This document shows, piece after piece, positions 1-8,658 of a DNA stretch of 64,000 bases. The translations under genes and the position numbers were made by a program. This DNA is from an uncultured Parasphingopyxis sp. Lineage in GTDB: Bacteria > Pseudomonadota > Alphaproteobacteria > Sphingomonadales > Sphingomonadaceae. The stretch's first letter is position 1. Each line of letters begins with the position of its first letter. Below the pieces are notes generated by a model. The model worked only from the letters and a program-made list of their open reading frames with translations, ran no database searches and had not been told where the DNA came from. The stretch is taken from contig CAMYKP010000007.1 of assembly GCA_947259005.1 (NCBI GenBank), forward strand, positions 124,001 to 188,000, written 5' to 3'.

Positions 1-177
1 CTGTCCGGCGAAGTGCGCACGGTTTCGCATGCCGGGCTCAGGCTACGCGAAGCCTCAAAACTGGGGTTTTCCAAGGCGTTGCTGCCAGCTTCTGTGGAGA
101 GCCGTGAAAGCGGTATGGGGCTGGAAGGTTTCTCCGCCCTGCGCGCATTGGTTGACCATTTGCTGGGCCGCGCTTAG
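1..177 (+). CDS. radA: DNA repair protein RadA, C-terminal fragment
   Basis: The reading frame is open from the first base and ends in TAG at 175-177, giving 58 residues of the C-terminus only. Its pattern (EVRTVSHAGLRLREA, then LGFSKALLPASV, a GLEGFSALRALVDHLL tail) is the Lon-like domain end of RadA/Sms, the RecA-like helicase that aids branch migration in recombinational repair. The rest of the gene lies left of the window. It is followed 9 bases later by cvpA, the usual neighbour in Sphingomonads. Confidence 0.85.
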   Translation: MSGEVRTVSHAGLRLREASKLGFSKALLPASVESRESGMGLEGFSALRALVDHLLGRA

Positions 178-186
178 CGGGCAAGC

Positions 187-714
187 ATGACTGCACTTGA
201 TGCTATCGTATTGATTCTGGTTGTCGGCGGCGCGATTCGCGGCGGGATGCGCGGTTTCACCTATGAGGTGCTGACTTTGCTCTCCTGGGTATTCGGCGTC
301 ATTGCGCTGCGCCTTTTCCATCCGCCGGTGACCGAATTTCTCGCGGATATGGTGGGAGAGGGCGGTGCAGCGCCGATCCTGGCCTTTGCATTGCTCTTCG
401 GCGGCGTGTTCATCGCCAGCCGGTTTATCGGCCGGAAACTGGGTATCGGGGTGCGCGAATCGCTGATCGGGCCGTTCGACCGCGTCTTGGGTTTCGGCTT
501 CGGGGCCGTCAAAGGTCTGATCGCCATTACGCTGCTGTTCCTGCTCGCCAACCTCGCCACCGATATCGCCTATGGCGGGGATGCCGAGCGGCCGGGCTGG
601 ATGCAGGAATCGCGCACCTTCCCGCTGCTCAATGCCAGCGGCCGTGCGATCATCGATTTCGTCGAGATGCGGCGTGCAGCGGGCGAGGCCGACGAGCCGG
701 CAGCAGAAGAGTAG
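187..714 (+). CDS. cvpA: CvpA family inner-membrane protein
   Basis: A 175-residue protein with about four hydrophobic segments (near residues 5-19, 28-45, 62-80 and 105-125) and the family pattern DAIVLILVVGGAIRGGMRGF at the N-terminus. CvpA proteins were first linked to colicin V production and are now connected with envelope homeostasis; no enzymatic activity is established. The tail (about 130-175) is acidic and cytoplasmic-looking. It starts 9 bases after radA, so the two are probably co-transcribed. Confidence 0.85.
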   Translation: MTALDAIVLILVVGGAIRGGMRGFTYEVLTLLSWVFGVIALRLFHPPVTEFLADMVGEGGAAPILAFALLFGGVFIASRFIGRKLGIGVRESLIGPFDRVLGFGFGAVKGLIAITLLFLLANLATDIAYGGDAERPGWMQESRTFPLLNASGRAIIDFVEMRRAAGEADEPAAEE

Positions 715-781
715 AGCTTTCATTCTGCCTCCATACACCCGGTTCACTGGTATTTATTCCCGAACCGATTAAATCGGCCCC

Positions 782-1213
782 ATGTCTGCCGCACTCTACA
801 ACGCCGAGATCCTGCGCTTAGCGACCGAGATTCCGCATCAGGCCCGACTTTCATCGCCCCATGCCAGCGTCGAGAAGCGTTCGCCCGTCTGCGGCAGCCG
901 TGTGACGGTGGACGTGGAGATGGGTCCGGACGGACGGATTGCTGCGCTCGGGCAGGAGGTTCGCGCCTGCGCTCTCGGTCAGGCATCGGCTTCGCTGATG
1001 GCGCGCCATGCGATCGGCCAGACACCCGCCGCTCTTTCCGAAGCTCGAGACGCGCTGGCCGATTTCCTGGTCGGCAGCCGCACCGATCCGGGTGACTGGC
1101 CGGGGCTCGAGATTTTCGCGCCTGCCGTCCCGCACAAGGCGCGCCATGCCTCGATCCGCCTTTCGTTCGAAGCTGTTGCCGAAGCGGCGGCGAAGGCACA
1201 GGTTTCCGCCTGA
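782..1213 (+). CDS. NifU/SufU-like iron-sulfur scaffold protein
   Basis: A 143-residue protein resembling the N-terminal NifU/IscU/SufU fold. Two of the three cluster-ligand cysteines are visible: C37 (SPVCGSR) and C63 (RACALGQASASL). The third, expected near residue 124, reads KARHASI with no cysteine. The RACALGQASASL block, where IscU-type scaffolds have a conserved Cys followed by Gly/Ser, supports the family. It overlaps the next gene (TGATG at 1211-1215). Established: related proteins hold or deliver Fe-S clusters. Inference: with only two cysteines this one may be specialised or use another ligand. Confidence 0.75.
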   Translation: MSAALYNAEILRLATEIPHQARLSSPHASVEKRSPVCGSRVTVDVEMGPDGRIAALGQEVRACALGQASASLMARHAIGQTPAALSEARDALADFLVGSRTDPGDWPGLEIFAPAVPHKARHASIRLSFEAVAEAAAKAQVSA

Positions 1214-3030
1214 TGGCCGCTGAGAGCGCCACCGAAAAGCTTGGCGGTGGCCATGGCCTGACCGGCGAACTGCTGCTCGACGGTGTCATCCTGTTGGGTG
1301 CGGCGCTTGCCTTTGTCTTGCTGTTCCGCCGCCTCGGACTGGGCGCGGTTCTCGGTTATCTGATCGCCGGAATCGCGGTCGGACCGTTCGGGCTGGCGCT
1401 GGTCGGCGGCGGCGAGTCGATACTCGCGGTGGCTGAGATCGGCATTGTGCTCCTGCTGTTCCTAGTCGGGCTGGAGCTTGCCCCGGCCCGGCTCTGGCGT
1501 TTGCGGCGCGACATATTCGGGCTTGGTCTGTCGCAGGTTATACTGTGCGGGCTGGCGGTAACCGGGCTGGTCCTGGTGGGCACCAGTTTCACCCTGGCCG
1601 CCGCGTTGGCTATCGGATTGCCGCTTGGCCTTTCCTCGACCGCGCAGGTCCTGCCGCTGCTCCAGTCCGAAGGCCGCCTCAACACACCGCTGGGCGAGCG
1701 CGCCTTTTCCATCCTGCTTTTCCAGGATCTGTCGATCGTCCCGCTATTGACGGTCGTCGCCGTGCTGTCACGCGCTCCAGCCGATCCCGGCGCGCCTCCC
1801 GGCTGGCTTCTCGCCATTTATGCGGTCGCCGCGATTGTCGGACTGGTTGTTGCCGGCCGCTACATATTGAACCCGTTGCTGGCGTTGGTCGGCCGGTTCG
1901 CCGAACGCGAGCTGTTCATCGTGACGGGCTTGTTCACGGTCTTTGCGGCGGCGGCGCTCATGGACGCGCTTGGCCTGTCCATGGCCCTTGGTGCCTTCGT
2001 CGCCGGGGTCATGCTCGCGGACTCGCCCTACCGGCACGAACTGGAAGCCGATGTCGATCCGTTCCGATCGATCCTGCTCGGCCTATTCTTCCTCGCCGTC
2101 GGTATGATGCTGGATGTCGATGTCGTTCTTGCGCAGCCGGTATTTGTGATCGGGATGGCTGCGGCCCTGGTCGGGACGAAGATTGCGATCATCTCCGGGC
2201 TGGCGATGGCGTTCGGCGTAAGGGCGCGGGCGGCGTTCGTTCTCGGCCTGCTGCTCAGCCAGGGCGGCGAATTCGCCTTTGTCCTGTTTACCGAAGCCGA
2301 ACGCGCACTGCTGGTAACGGATTCAGCGTCCAGCCTGTTCGGTGCGGTGGTTACGCTGTCCATGGCGACCACGCCTTTTCTGATGATGCTTGCCAAACGC
2401 TTCGGCGGAGTTCGGGAGTCGACCCGCGACGATATGGAAGGCCCCGAAGCTGCGCCAACGCCCAGCGCGATCGTTGTCGGCCATGGACGGTTCGGCCAGA
2501 CCGTGGCCCAGATGCTGACAGGCGCCAATATCCCCGTGACCCTGATCGATTCCAAGCCCGATCAGATTGACTTGTCAGGCGAATTTGGCCGCAAAGTCTA
2601 TTTCGGGGACGGACTGCGTGTCGATCTGTTGCGCGAAGCCGGTGCCGAACATGCCAGCGCAATCCTGTTCTGCAACGATGGCACGGAACTGGATAGCCAC
2701 AGGCTGGACGCGGTGCGGATGGCCTTTCCGAAGGTCAAAATCCTAGCGCGGGTTTTCGATCGTCGCCATCTCCTCAACCTTGAAGAGGGTCAGCTGGACG
2801 GCGTGTTCAGGGAGGTTCTCGAATCCGCGATTTCCATGGCGCGAAAGGCGATGGAGCTGGTCGATCTGGACGAGAGCCTGATCAACCGGGTCGAGGAAGA
2901 ATATCGGAAACGCGACTGCACCCGCCTGGCCATGCAAAGCGCAGAGGGAAGCCTGCATGCCGGTTCGGAAATGAGCTTCGGAGCTACGGATTCGCTCGAT
3001 TTCGATGGACTGGAAAAGCCGGAGAATTAG
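1213..3030 (+). CDS. KefB-type CPA2 cation:proton antiporter
   Basis: A 605-residue membrane protein. Residues about 20-395 form a 12-13 helix Na+/H+ exchanger domain, followed by a TrkA-N/RCK nucleotide-binding domain whose Rossmann motif VVGHGRFGQ sits near 421-429. This is the arrangement of the glutathione-gated KefB/KefC K+ efflux antiporters. ATG overlaps the stop of the Fe-S scaffold gene (TGATG), indicating coupling. The exact ion and a glutathione gate cannot be read from the sequence. It converges on aroB with a 3-base gap. Confidence 0.88.
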   Translation: MAAESATEKLGGGHGLTGELLLDGVILLGAALAFVLLFRRLGLGAVLGYLIAGIAVGPFGLALVGGGESILAVAEIGIVLLLFLVGLELAPARLWRLRRDIFGLGLSQVILCGLAVTGLVLVGTSFTLAAALAIGLPLGLSSTAQVLPLLQSEGRLNTPLGERAFSILLFQDLSIVPLLTVVAVLSRAPADPGAPPGWLLAIYAVAAIVGLVVAGRYILNPLLALVGRFAERELFIVTGLFTVFAAAALMDALGLSMALGAFVAGVMLADSPYRHELEADVDPFRSILLGLFFLAVGMMLDVDVVLAQPVFVIGMAAALVGTKIAIISGLAMAFGVRARAAFVLGLLLSQGGEFAFVLFTEAERALLVTDSASSLFGAVVTLSMATTPFLMMLAKRFGGVRESTRDDMEGPEAAPTPSAIVVGHGRFGQTVAQMLTGANIPVTLIDSKPDQIDLSGEFGRKVYFGDGLRVDLLREAGAEHASAILFCNDGTELDSHRLDAVRMAFPKVKILARVFDRRHLLNLEEGQLDGVFREVLESAISMARKAMELVDLDESLINRVEEEYRKRDCTRLAMQSAEGSLHAGSEMSFGATDSLDFDGLEKPEN

Positions 3031-3033
3031 GGC

Positions 3034-4134
3034 TTAGTCGGCGCTGTCCAGAAACGCTGCGACATCGTCCAGATCGACATCACGGGCGAGGAATGTTTCG
3101 CCGATCCCGCGAGCAAGCAGGAAGGGAAGGGTGCCGCCCTCCATCTTCTTGTCATGCAGCATATGGAAAACGAGCTTCGCACCTTCGGCGCGGACGCCCG
3201 CGCTGGTCAGCCCATGGGGCAGTCCGGCAGCTTTGAAATGTGCGGACACGCGTTCTGCGTCATCCGCGCTGCATAATCCTTTATGCGCGGAATAGCCGAA
3301 GGCGAGGGCGATCCCGGCCGCGACTGCTTCTCCATGGAGCAGGGCATCGGAAAAGCCGGTTTCGGCTTCAAGCGCATGGCCGAAAGTGTGGCCGAGATTG
3401 AGCAGGGCGCGCCGTCCGCTGCGTTCCGTCTCGTCTTCGCCGACAATTCGCGCCTTGGCCGCAACGCTATGTTCGATCGCCTCGGTCTGCGCAGCGCGAT
3501 CTCCGTCCAGCAGCTCCGCGCCATGGGCTTCGCACCACGCGAAAAAATCCGCATCGTCGATCAGCCCGTATTTGACCGTTTCCGCATAGCCCGCCCGCAA
3601 TTCACGCGCTGGCAATGTATCGAGCACCGAGGGGTCGATCAGGACAAAGGATGGCTGGTGAAAGGCTCCGATCAGATTTTTGCCGGCCCGGCTGTTGATC
3701 GCGGTCTTGCCGCCGACCGAACTGTCCACCTGCGCGAGCAATGTCGTGGGAACCTGCACAAAGCCGCAGCCGCGCTTGACGATGGCGGCGGCAAAGCCGG
3801 TCAGATCGCCGATAACGCCGCCGCCCAGCGCCACGACATGGTCCCCCCGTTCGATGCCCAGCTGCAAAAGCTGATCCGTCAGCATTTCAAGCTGGCTCCA
3901 GCTTTTCGTCGCCTCCCCGGCAGGAAGGACGATGGGGTGAAGGGTTATTCCGGCGCTGTCCGTACTGGCTTTCAGGCGCGGTAGCTGGCGCTTGGCGACG
4001 GACTCGTCGGTGACGACAACCATCCGCCCGCGCGCAACGAACGGCGCAAGGACGTCCATTGCGCGATCCAGCAACCCGTCTGCGATCTGGATGTCATAGC
4101 TGCGCGTGCCCAGCGCGACGGGAACGATGGTCAT
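3034..4134 (-). CDS. aroB: 3-dehydroquinate synthase
   Basis: A 366-residue enzyme that cyclises DAHP to 3-dehydroquinate, the second step of the shikimate pathway, with NAD+ and a divalent metal. Visible motifs: GGGVIGD (104-110, NAD binding), PTTLLAQVDSSVGGKTAIN (about 129-147), AGYAETVKYG (181-190) and the metal-binding HTFGHALE block. Length fits the family. The start overlaps the end of aroK by four bases (ATGA), so aroK-aroB form an operon on the minus strand. Confidence 0.97.
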   Translation of the reverse strand: MTIVPVALGTRSYDIQIADGLLDRAMDVLAPFVARGRMVVVTDESVAKRQLPRLKASTDSAGITLHPIVLPAGEATKSWSQLEMLTDQLLQLGIERGDHVVALGGGVIGDLTGFAAAIVKRGCGFVQVPTTLLAQVDSSVGGKTAINSRAGKNLIGAFHQPSFVLIDPSVLDTLPARELRAGYAETVKYGLIDDADFFAWCEAHGAELLDGDRAAQTEAIEHSVAAKARIVGEDETERSGRRALLNLGHTFGHALEAETGFSDALLHGEAVAAGIALAFGYSAHKGLCSADDAERVSAHFKAAGLPHGLTSAGVRAEGAKLVFHMLHDKKMEGGTLPFLLARGIGETFLARDVDLDDVAAFLDSAD

Positions 4135-4688
4135 TTGGCGAGAGCCTCCAATATGCGATCGACTGTTTCGTCATGCGCGCCGTCGCCGCTCCGTACATGG
4201 ATTGGCGCCTGCGAATATGATGGATTGCGCTTTTCGGCGAGTTCGGAGAGCACAACCTTCGGGTCGGCATCGCGGACAAGGGGGCGCGTGTCGCGCCGGG
4301 ACACCCGTTCCGCCAGCACATCGATATCGGCATTGAGCCACACCGCCGTCGCAACCCTGAGGACCAGCTCGCGGGTTTCGTCCTGCACAAAGGCGCCGCC
4401 GCCGGTCGCGATCACCTTTGGCGATCCGTCGAGCAGGCGGGCGATGACCCGTCGTTCGCCATCGCGGAAATAATCTTCGCCATAATGCTCGAACAGCTCG
4501 CCGACCTTCATTCCCGCGGCCGTTTCGATTTCATCGTCCGAATCAACGAATGGCAGGCCGAGACGGCTCGCCAGCCGTCGGCCGATCGTCGATTTCCCGA
4601 CACCCATCAGGCCGACAAGCACTATGGGCTTGTCGATATGGGACTTTATCGCTGTATGCGACGAATTCGGGGATGGGCTAGGCGTCAT
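4131..4688 (-). CDS. aroK: Shikimate kinase
   Basis: A 185-residue P-loop kinase that phosphorylates shikimate at O3. Walker A GLMGVGKST is at 26-34, the shikimate-binding FVDSDDEIE follows at about 47-55, and FRDGERRVI carries the conserved substrate arginine region. The roughly 18 residues before the core are a non-conserved extension; ATG at 4688 is the first start in frame. It is the first gene of aroK-aroB and is divergent from the short membrane peptide at 4768. Confidence 0.95.
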   Translation of the reverse strand: MTPSPSPNSSHTAIKSHIDKPIVLVGLMGVGKSTIGRRLASRLGLPFVDSDDEIETAAGMKVGELFEHYGEDYFRDGERRVIARLLDGSPKVIATGGGAFVQDETRELVLRVATAVWLNADIDVLAERVSRRDTRPLVRDADPKVVLSELAEKRNPSYSQAPIHVRSGDGAHDETVDRILEALAK

Positions 4689-4767
4689 GGAAATAGGGGT
4701 ATAAACTGTCTGTTCGGTTGCATCAAAAGCTCAAAAAGAGCTGGTCATCATAAGGTAACTCACGGAT

Positions 4768-4905
4768 ATGTCGCGCTCGCTTTGGATTTTCCTCATATTT
4801 TTGCTGGGTTTGGTGATTTTCGTCTACTATCTCTCCACAATCGACACCGAGGTCGAACCCCAGCTTATCGAAGAACCGGTGGCCGATGAAGTTCTGGAAA
4901 ACTAA
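4768..4905 (+). CDS. Small single-pass membrane peptide (45 aa)
   Basis: Forty-five codons from ATG 4768 to TAA 4903-4905: MSRSLWIFL start, one strongly hydrophobic helix at about 5-22, then an acidic tail rich in E/D (TEVEPQLIEEPVADEVLEN). A weak AAGG lies about 13 bases before ATG. Its 3' end overlaps the start of the following 607-aa gene by 20 bases in another frame, so translation of that gene may depend on reading this one. No known function. Confidence 0.6.
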   Translation: MSRSLWIFLIFLLGLVIFVYYLSTIDTEVEPQLIEEPVADEVLEN

Positions 4906-6709
4906 ATCGCTGATAGCTTTGGGTGTCGGTGTCAGTGCTTATGCGCTGATCGTACCGGCATTCGGCCAGGACGCGCCTGAATCCCTCCTGCCGGAGGGGT
5001 TTAATGATCCGGTTGCGCCTGCTCCAGCGCCACCTCCGCCGCCGCCAGCAGCGTCTCCGACGCCGTCTGCGCCCGCAAACGGTACGCCCTCTGCTCCAGC
5101 AGCGCCGTCCACCGACCGGGAGGCCGCTCTCGATGGGGACATCGACGAATTCGATATCGGCAGCATGGAATTTGAAGACATTCCGCCGGAATATGAACTG
5201 CCCCCCCAAGCCCGGCGTTCACTCGCGCAGGTAGGCCCGCTGACACCGGACAATGGCGGATATGGCGAGGAGGCGTTTGCCGGTGCCGATGGCCGCTATA
5301 TTTCCCGCCTGATGCGCGAACTGGATGCGCCGGGGCCTTCGCGCTGGATGCATATCAGCCTGCGCCGAGCGGTTCTGAGCCAGGTACCGACACCCAATGG
5401 GGTCGCAGCGCCGGACTGGATCGCCGAGCGCGCCTGGCTGCTGCTCAGGATGGGGGAGGTCGATGGCGCGCGCATGCTTGTGCAGCGTGTCGATAGCGAT
5501 CGTCACACACCGAAACTCTATGCCGTGGCAATGCAGACCAGCCTCGCGACGGTCGATATTTCCGGATTTTGCCCGCTCGTGACGGGTGCGCGGCGCAATG
5601 CCGAATCACCGGCATGGATCATGGCGGACGCGATTTGCGCTGGCCTGGGCGGCGAAAGCGCGCGGGCCACGGCGCAGATGTCCAGCATCCGCAATGCCGA
5701 CCTCACCAACGGTTTCGATGTGCGTCTCGGCGACCGTGCCGTGAATGCCGGTGGCAGTTCGCGCGCAATCCCGATCGATTGGACCGGTGTCGAGCAGCTC
5801 AATGCCTGGCGGTTCGGCATCGCCAATGCCACCGGTGCCGATATCCCCGAAACCGTTTATGCGACGGCAGGCCGGCAGGTCGCCGCATGGCGCGCCCGGA
5901 CGCCGACGATCGATCTCGCCGACCGTATTGCGCCCGCGCGCACTGCAGCCGTATTGGGTGTTCTTTCCAACCAGGCGCTGGTTTCCATGTATAGCGCTTT
6001 GCTGGCCGAGCTTGATCCGGCCGCTATTCCCGGATCCACCACCGATATTCTCCGCACGGCCTATGTCGAACCAAGCGAAGGCGAGCGCATTGCCGCCATG
6101 CGCACCCTCTGGACCGAGCAATCCGGAGGCGACGGACGCTATGCGGGCCTGATTTTGACAGCGCGGGCGGCGGCCCGCATTCAGCCGGCGGAAGACCATA
6201 TCGATGCCGCACGAGAGCTGATTTCCGCCATGATGTCGGTTGGGCTGGATCTTCAGGCCGTACGCTGGGCGCCGATGGTCGATGACGGGGACAGCAATGA
6301 CGCATGGGCCCTGCTTGCCGTGGGTGCACCGCAGCCGGTCGTCGATATCAGTTTTGGCCGCCTTGAAGACTATGCCAGCGAAGCAGGGTCGGCAGGCCGC
6401 CACCGTTCGCGGTTGCTGGCGGCCGCGCTGGCCGGCCTCGGGCGGCTCGATGCAGACGAAATCAGCGATGCGGACAGCGCTTTCGGTTTGAGAATCGATG
6501 AAGAAGATATCTGGTCTCGCCAGCTTGAGCGCGTTGCCCGGGGGCGGCGCGTCGGCCTTGTCGCGCTGATTTCGGCAATCGGGATGCAGGCGGACAGCTG
6601 GTCGGGCATCCCGCCGCGCCATCTCTACCATATCGTGAGGGCCTATAGACTGGCCGGACGGGAAGCCGAGGCCCGGATGATTGCCGCCGAAGCGGTCACG
6701 CGCGCCTGA
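4886..6709 (+). CDS. Exported protein of unknown function (607 aa)
   Basis: The protein begins with a typical Sec signal (MKFWKTKSLIALGVGVSAYA, cleavage likely after AFGQ near 28). A Pro/Ala linker follows at about 42-75, then an acidic patch, and then a long alpha-helical-looking domain rich in Ala, Arg and Leu (about 120-600) that could be a helical-repeat solenoid. I recognise no catalytic motif. It lies just upstream of xerD, within an overlap-coupled run starting with the 45-aa membrane peptide, so a periplasmic role linked to that peptide is possible but unproven. Confidence 0.75.
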   Translation: MKFWKTKSLIALGVGVSAYALIVPAFGQDAPESLLPEGFNDPVAPAPAPPPPPPAASPTPSAPANGTPSAPAAPSTDREAALDGDIDEFDIGSMEFEDIPPEYELPPQARRSLAQVGPLTPDNGGYGEEAFAGADGRYISRLMRELDAPGPSRWMHISLRRAVLSQVPTPNGVAAPDWIAERAWLLLRMGEVDGARMLVQRVDSDRHTPKLYAVAMQTSLATVDISGFCPLVTGARRNAESPAWIMADAICAGLGGESARATAQMSSIRNADLTNGFDVRLGDRAVNAGGSSRAIPIDWTGVEQLNAWRFGIANATGADIPETVYATAGRQVAAWRARTPTIDLADRIAPARTAAVLGVLSNQALVSMYSALLAELDPAAIPGSTTDILRTAYVEPSEGERIAAMRTLWTEQSGGDGRYAGLILTARAAARIQPAEDHIDAARELISAMMSVGLDLQAVRWAPMVDDGDSNDAWALLAVGAPQPVVDISFGRLEDYASEAGSAGRHRSRLLAAALAGLGRLDADEISDADSAFGLRIDEEDIWSRQLERVARGRRVGLVALISAIGMQADSWSGIPPRHLYHIVRAYRLAGREAEARMIAAEAVTRA

Positions 6710-6713
6710 ACCG

Positions 6714-7634
6714 GTGGCCAGGGAGCGCATCGTCCAGCCATCCGGGGAAGATGCCCGCCTGATCGTCCGGTTCCTTGAGATGCTTGCCGCCGATGCCGGG
6801 GCCGCACGCAATACGCTGAGCGCCTATGAGACGGATTTGCGGGGTGCGTCTGCCATGCTTGAGGGCGGGCTTGCCGCAGCGCAGCGCGCTGACCTTGAAA
6901 AAGTGGGCGCGGACTGGGCATCGCTGGCGCGTTCGACCGTTGCCCGCAAATCCGCGGCCCTGCGGCGTTTTTTCGGTTTCCTGGCCGATGAAGGCCTGCG
7001 CGAGGATGATCCCTCTGCCGCCCTGCCGCGCCCCGGAAGCGGGCGGTCGCTCCCCAAAACGCTGAGCCATGCCGATATCGAACGGATGTTCGAGACGCTG
7101 GACCGGGAGGTGGCGACGCAAAAGCCGCTGGCGTTCCGGATGGCTGCACTAGTCGAGCTGCTTTATGGCTCCGGCATGCGGGCGAGCGAGCTGATTTCGC
7201 TGCCCAGGGCATCGGTTCGGTGCGGCTCGCCCTTTCTGATACTGACCGGAAAGGGCGGCCGCGAACGTCTCGTCCCGATATCCGACCGCGCCCAGGATGC
7301 CGTCGACAGGTGGCGCGCGCATATCCCGGACGATGCCCGCTGGCTCTTCCCGTCCGGCAAATCGCATCTGAGCCGTATCCGGCTCTATCAGCTCGTCAAG
7401 GAACTGGCGGCAAAGGCGGGCGTTCCGCCTGAGCGGGTCAGTCCGCATATCCTGCGCCATGCGTTCGCAACGCATCTGCTTGAAGGCGGCGCCGATCTCA
7501 GGACGTTGCAGACCCTGCTGGGTCATGCCGATATCGCGACGACGCAAATATACACTCATGTCGACAGCGCGCGGCTCGTTGCGCTGGTCAATGCCCGTCA
7601 TCCCCTCGTTGACGCGGCCAACCGGGGGGCTTAA
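6714..7634 (+). CDS. xerD: Tyrosine recombinase XerD
   Basis: About 306 residues from GTG 6714; a TTG at 6681 would add 11 residues but overlaps the previous gene. It has the SAM-like N-terminal core-binding domain and the catalytic domain with the tyrosine-recombinase residues: R156 in YGSGMRASEL, K in TGKGGRERLVP, HILRH, LGHADIATTQ and Y280 in IYTHV. With XerC it would resolve chromosome dimers at dif; XerC is not in the window. XerD rather than XerC is inferred from sequence pattern and from the neighbouring accA, common in Sphingomonads. Confidence 0.9.
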   Translation: MARERIVQPSGEDARLIVRFLEMLAADAGAARNTLSAYETDLRGASAMLEGGLAAAQRADLEKVGADWASLARSTVARKSAALRRFFGFLADEGLREDDPSAALPRPGSGRSLPKTLSHADIERMFETLDREVATQKPLAFRMAALVELLYGSGMRASELISLPRASVRCGSPFLILTGKGGRERLVPISDRAQDAVDRWRAHIPDDARWLFPSGKSHLSRIRLYQLVKELAAKAGVPPERVSPHILRHAFATHLLEGGADLRTLQTLLGHADIATTQIYTHVDSARLVALVNARHPLVDAANRGA

Positions 7635-7644
7635 CCGCGCGACT

Positions 7645-8589
7645 ATGCAGCATTATCTCGATTTCGAAAAACCCATTGCCGATCTTCAGGCCCGTGTCGC
7701 AGAACTGCGGACCACGGCCGATTCCGGTTCGCTCAATATCGATGGCGAAGTGAAACGCCTGCAGGCCAAATCGGAAAAGATGTTACGCGACACCTATGAA
7801 CGGTTGACCCCGTGGCAGAAAACGCAGGTCGCGCGCCATCCGGATCGCCCGCATTTCAAGGATTATGTCGCCGGTTTCGTCGAGGATTTCATGCCGCTTG
7901 CCGGCGATCGCGGTTTTTCGGACGATCTCGCCATTATTGGCGGGTTCGGCCGCATTCACGGACGCCGCGTCATGGTGATGGGGCATGAGAAGGGCGACAA
8001 TACGGAAAGCCGTCTCAGGCATAATTTCGGCATGGCCAAGCCCGAAGGCTATCGCAAGGCGATCCGTCTGATGAAACTGGCTGACCGGTTCGGCCTGCCT
8101 GTCGTAACGCTGGTGGATACGCCGGGCGCTTTTCCCGGTATTCAGGCCGAGGAACGCGCGCAGGCGGAGGCCATCGCGCGGTCCACCCAAACCTGCCTTC
8201 AGCTCAATGTTCCGATTGTCGCCGCGATTGTCGGTGAGGGCGGATCGGGCGGTGCGATCGCGCTTTCCAGCGCGAATACCGTGCTGATGTTCGAACATGC
8301 CATTTATTCGGTGATTTCGCCGGAAGGCTGTGCGTCGATCCTGTGGCGAACGGCGGACAAGGCGGCCGATGCGGCCGAAGCGATGCGAATCAGTGCGCCG
8401 GAGCTGAAAAAACTCGGCGTGATCGACAGGGTCGTCGCGGAACCGGTCGGTGGAGCGCATCGGCAGCCCGATGCTGCTATCGCATCGCTGGGCAAGGCGA
8501 TTGATGATGAACTGGGGAAACTGGCCGGGCTTTCTGGTGAAAAAATCCGGCTGAAACGACGCGCCAAATTTCTTGATATAGGAAAATAG
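7645..8589 (+). CDS. accA: Acetyl-CoA carboxylase carboxyltransferase, alpha subunit
   Basis: A 314-residue subunit of the carboxyltransferase that moves carboxyl from biotin-BCCP to acetyl-CoA, making malonyl-CoA for fatty-acid synthesis. Start ATG 7645 (MQHYLDFEKPIADLQ) is the family N-terminus; the frame is open further upstream but that part lies in xerD. Hallmarks include TLVDTPGAFPGIQAEERAQ and GEGGSGGAIAL (oxyanion/CoA site), then SVISPEGCASILW. It starts 10 bases after xerD. The AccD partner is elsewhere. Confidence 0.97.
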   Translation: MQHYLDFEKPIADLQARVAELRTTADSGSLNIDGEVKRLQAKSEKMLRDTYERLTPWQKTQVARHPDRPHFKDYVAGFVEDFMPLAGDRGFSDDLAIIGGFGRIHGRRVMVMGHEKGDNTESRLRHNFGMAKPEGYRKAIRLMKLADRFGLPVVTLVDTPGAFPGIQAEERAQAEAIARSTQTCLQLNVPIVAAIVGEGGSGGAIALSSANTVLMFEHAIYSVISPEGCASILWRTADKAADAAEAMRISAPELKKLGVIDRVVAEPVGGAHRQPDAAIASLGKAIDDELGKLAGLSGEKIRLKRRAKFLDIGK

Positions 8590-8658
8590 CGGCGCGCGAC
8601 CGGATATGCACGGAACGAACCAACCGGCTCCGTAGTTGTTTCCCCAGGAACCGTTCAG

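Noticed and set aside
5606-6811. Minus-strand open frame (401 codons) opposite the exported 607-aa gene
   Set aside because: The plus-strand frame has a clean signal peptide and an upstream coupled gene; the antisense frame crosses into xerD and has no motif.
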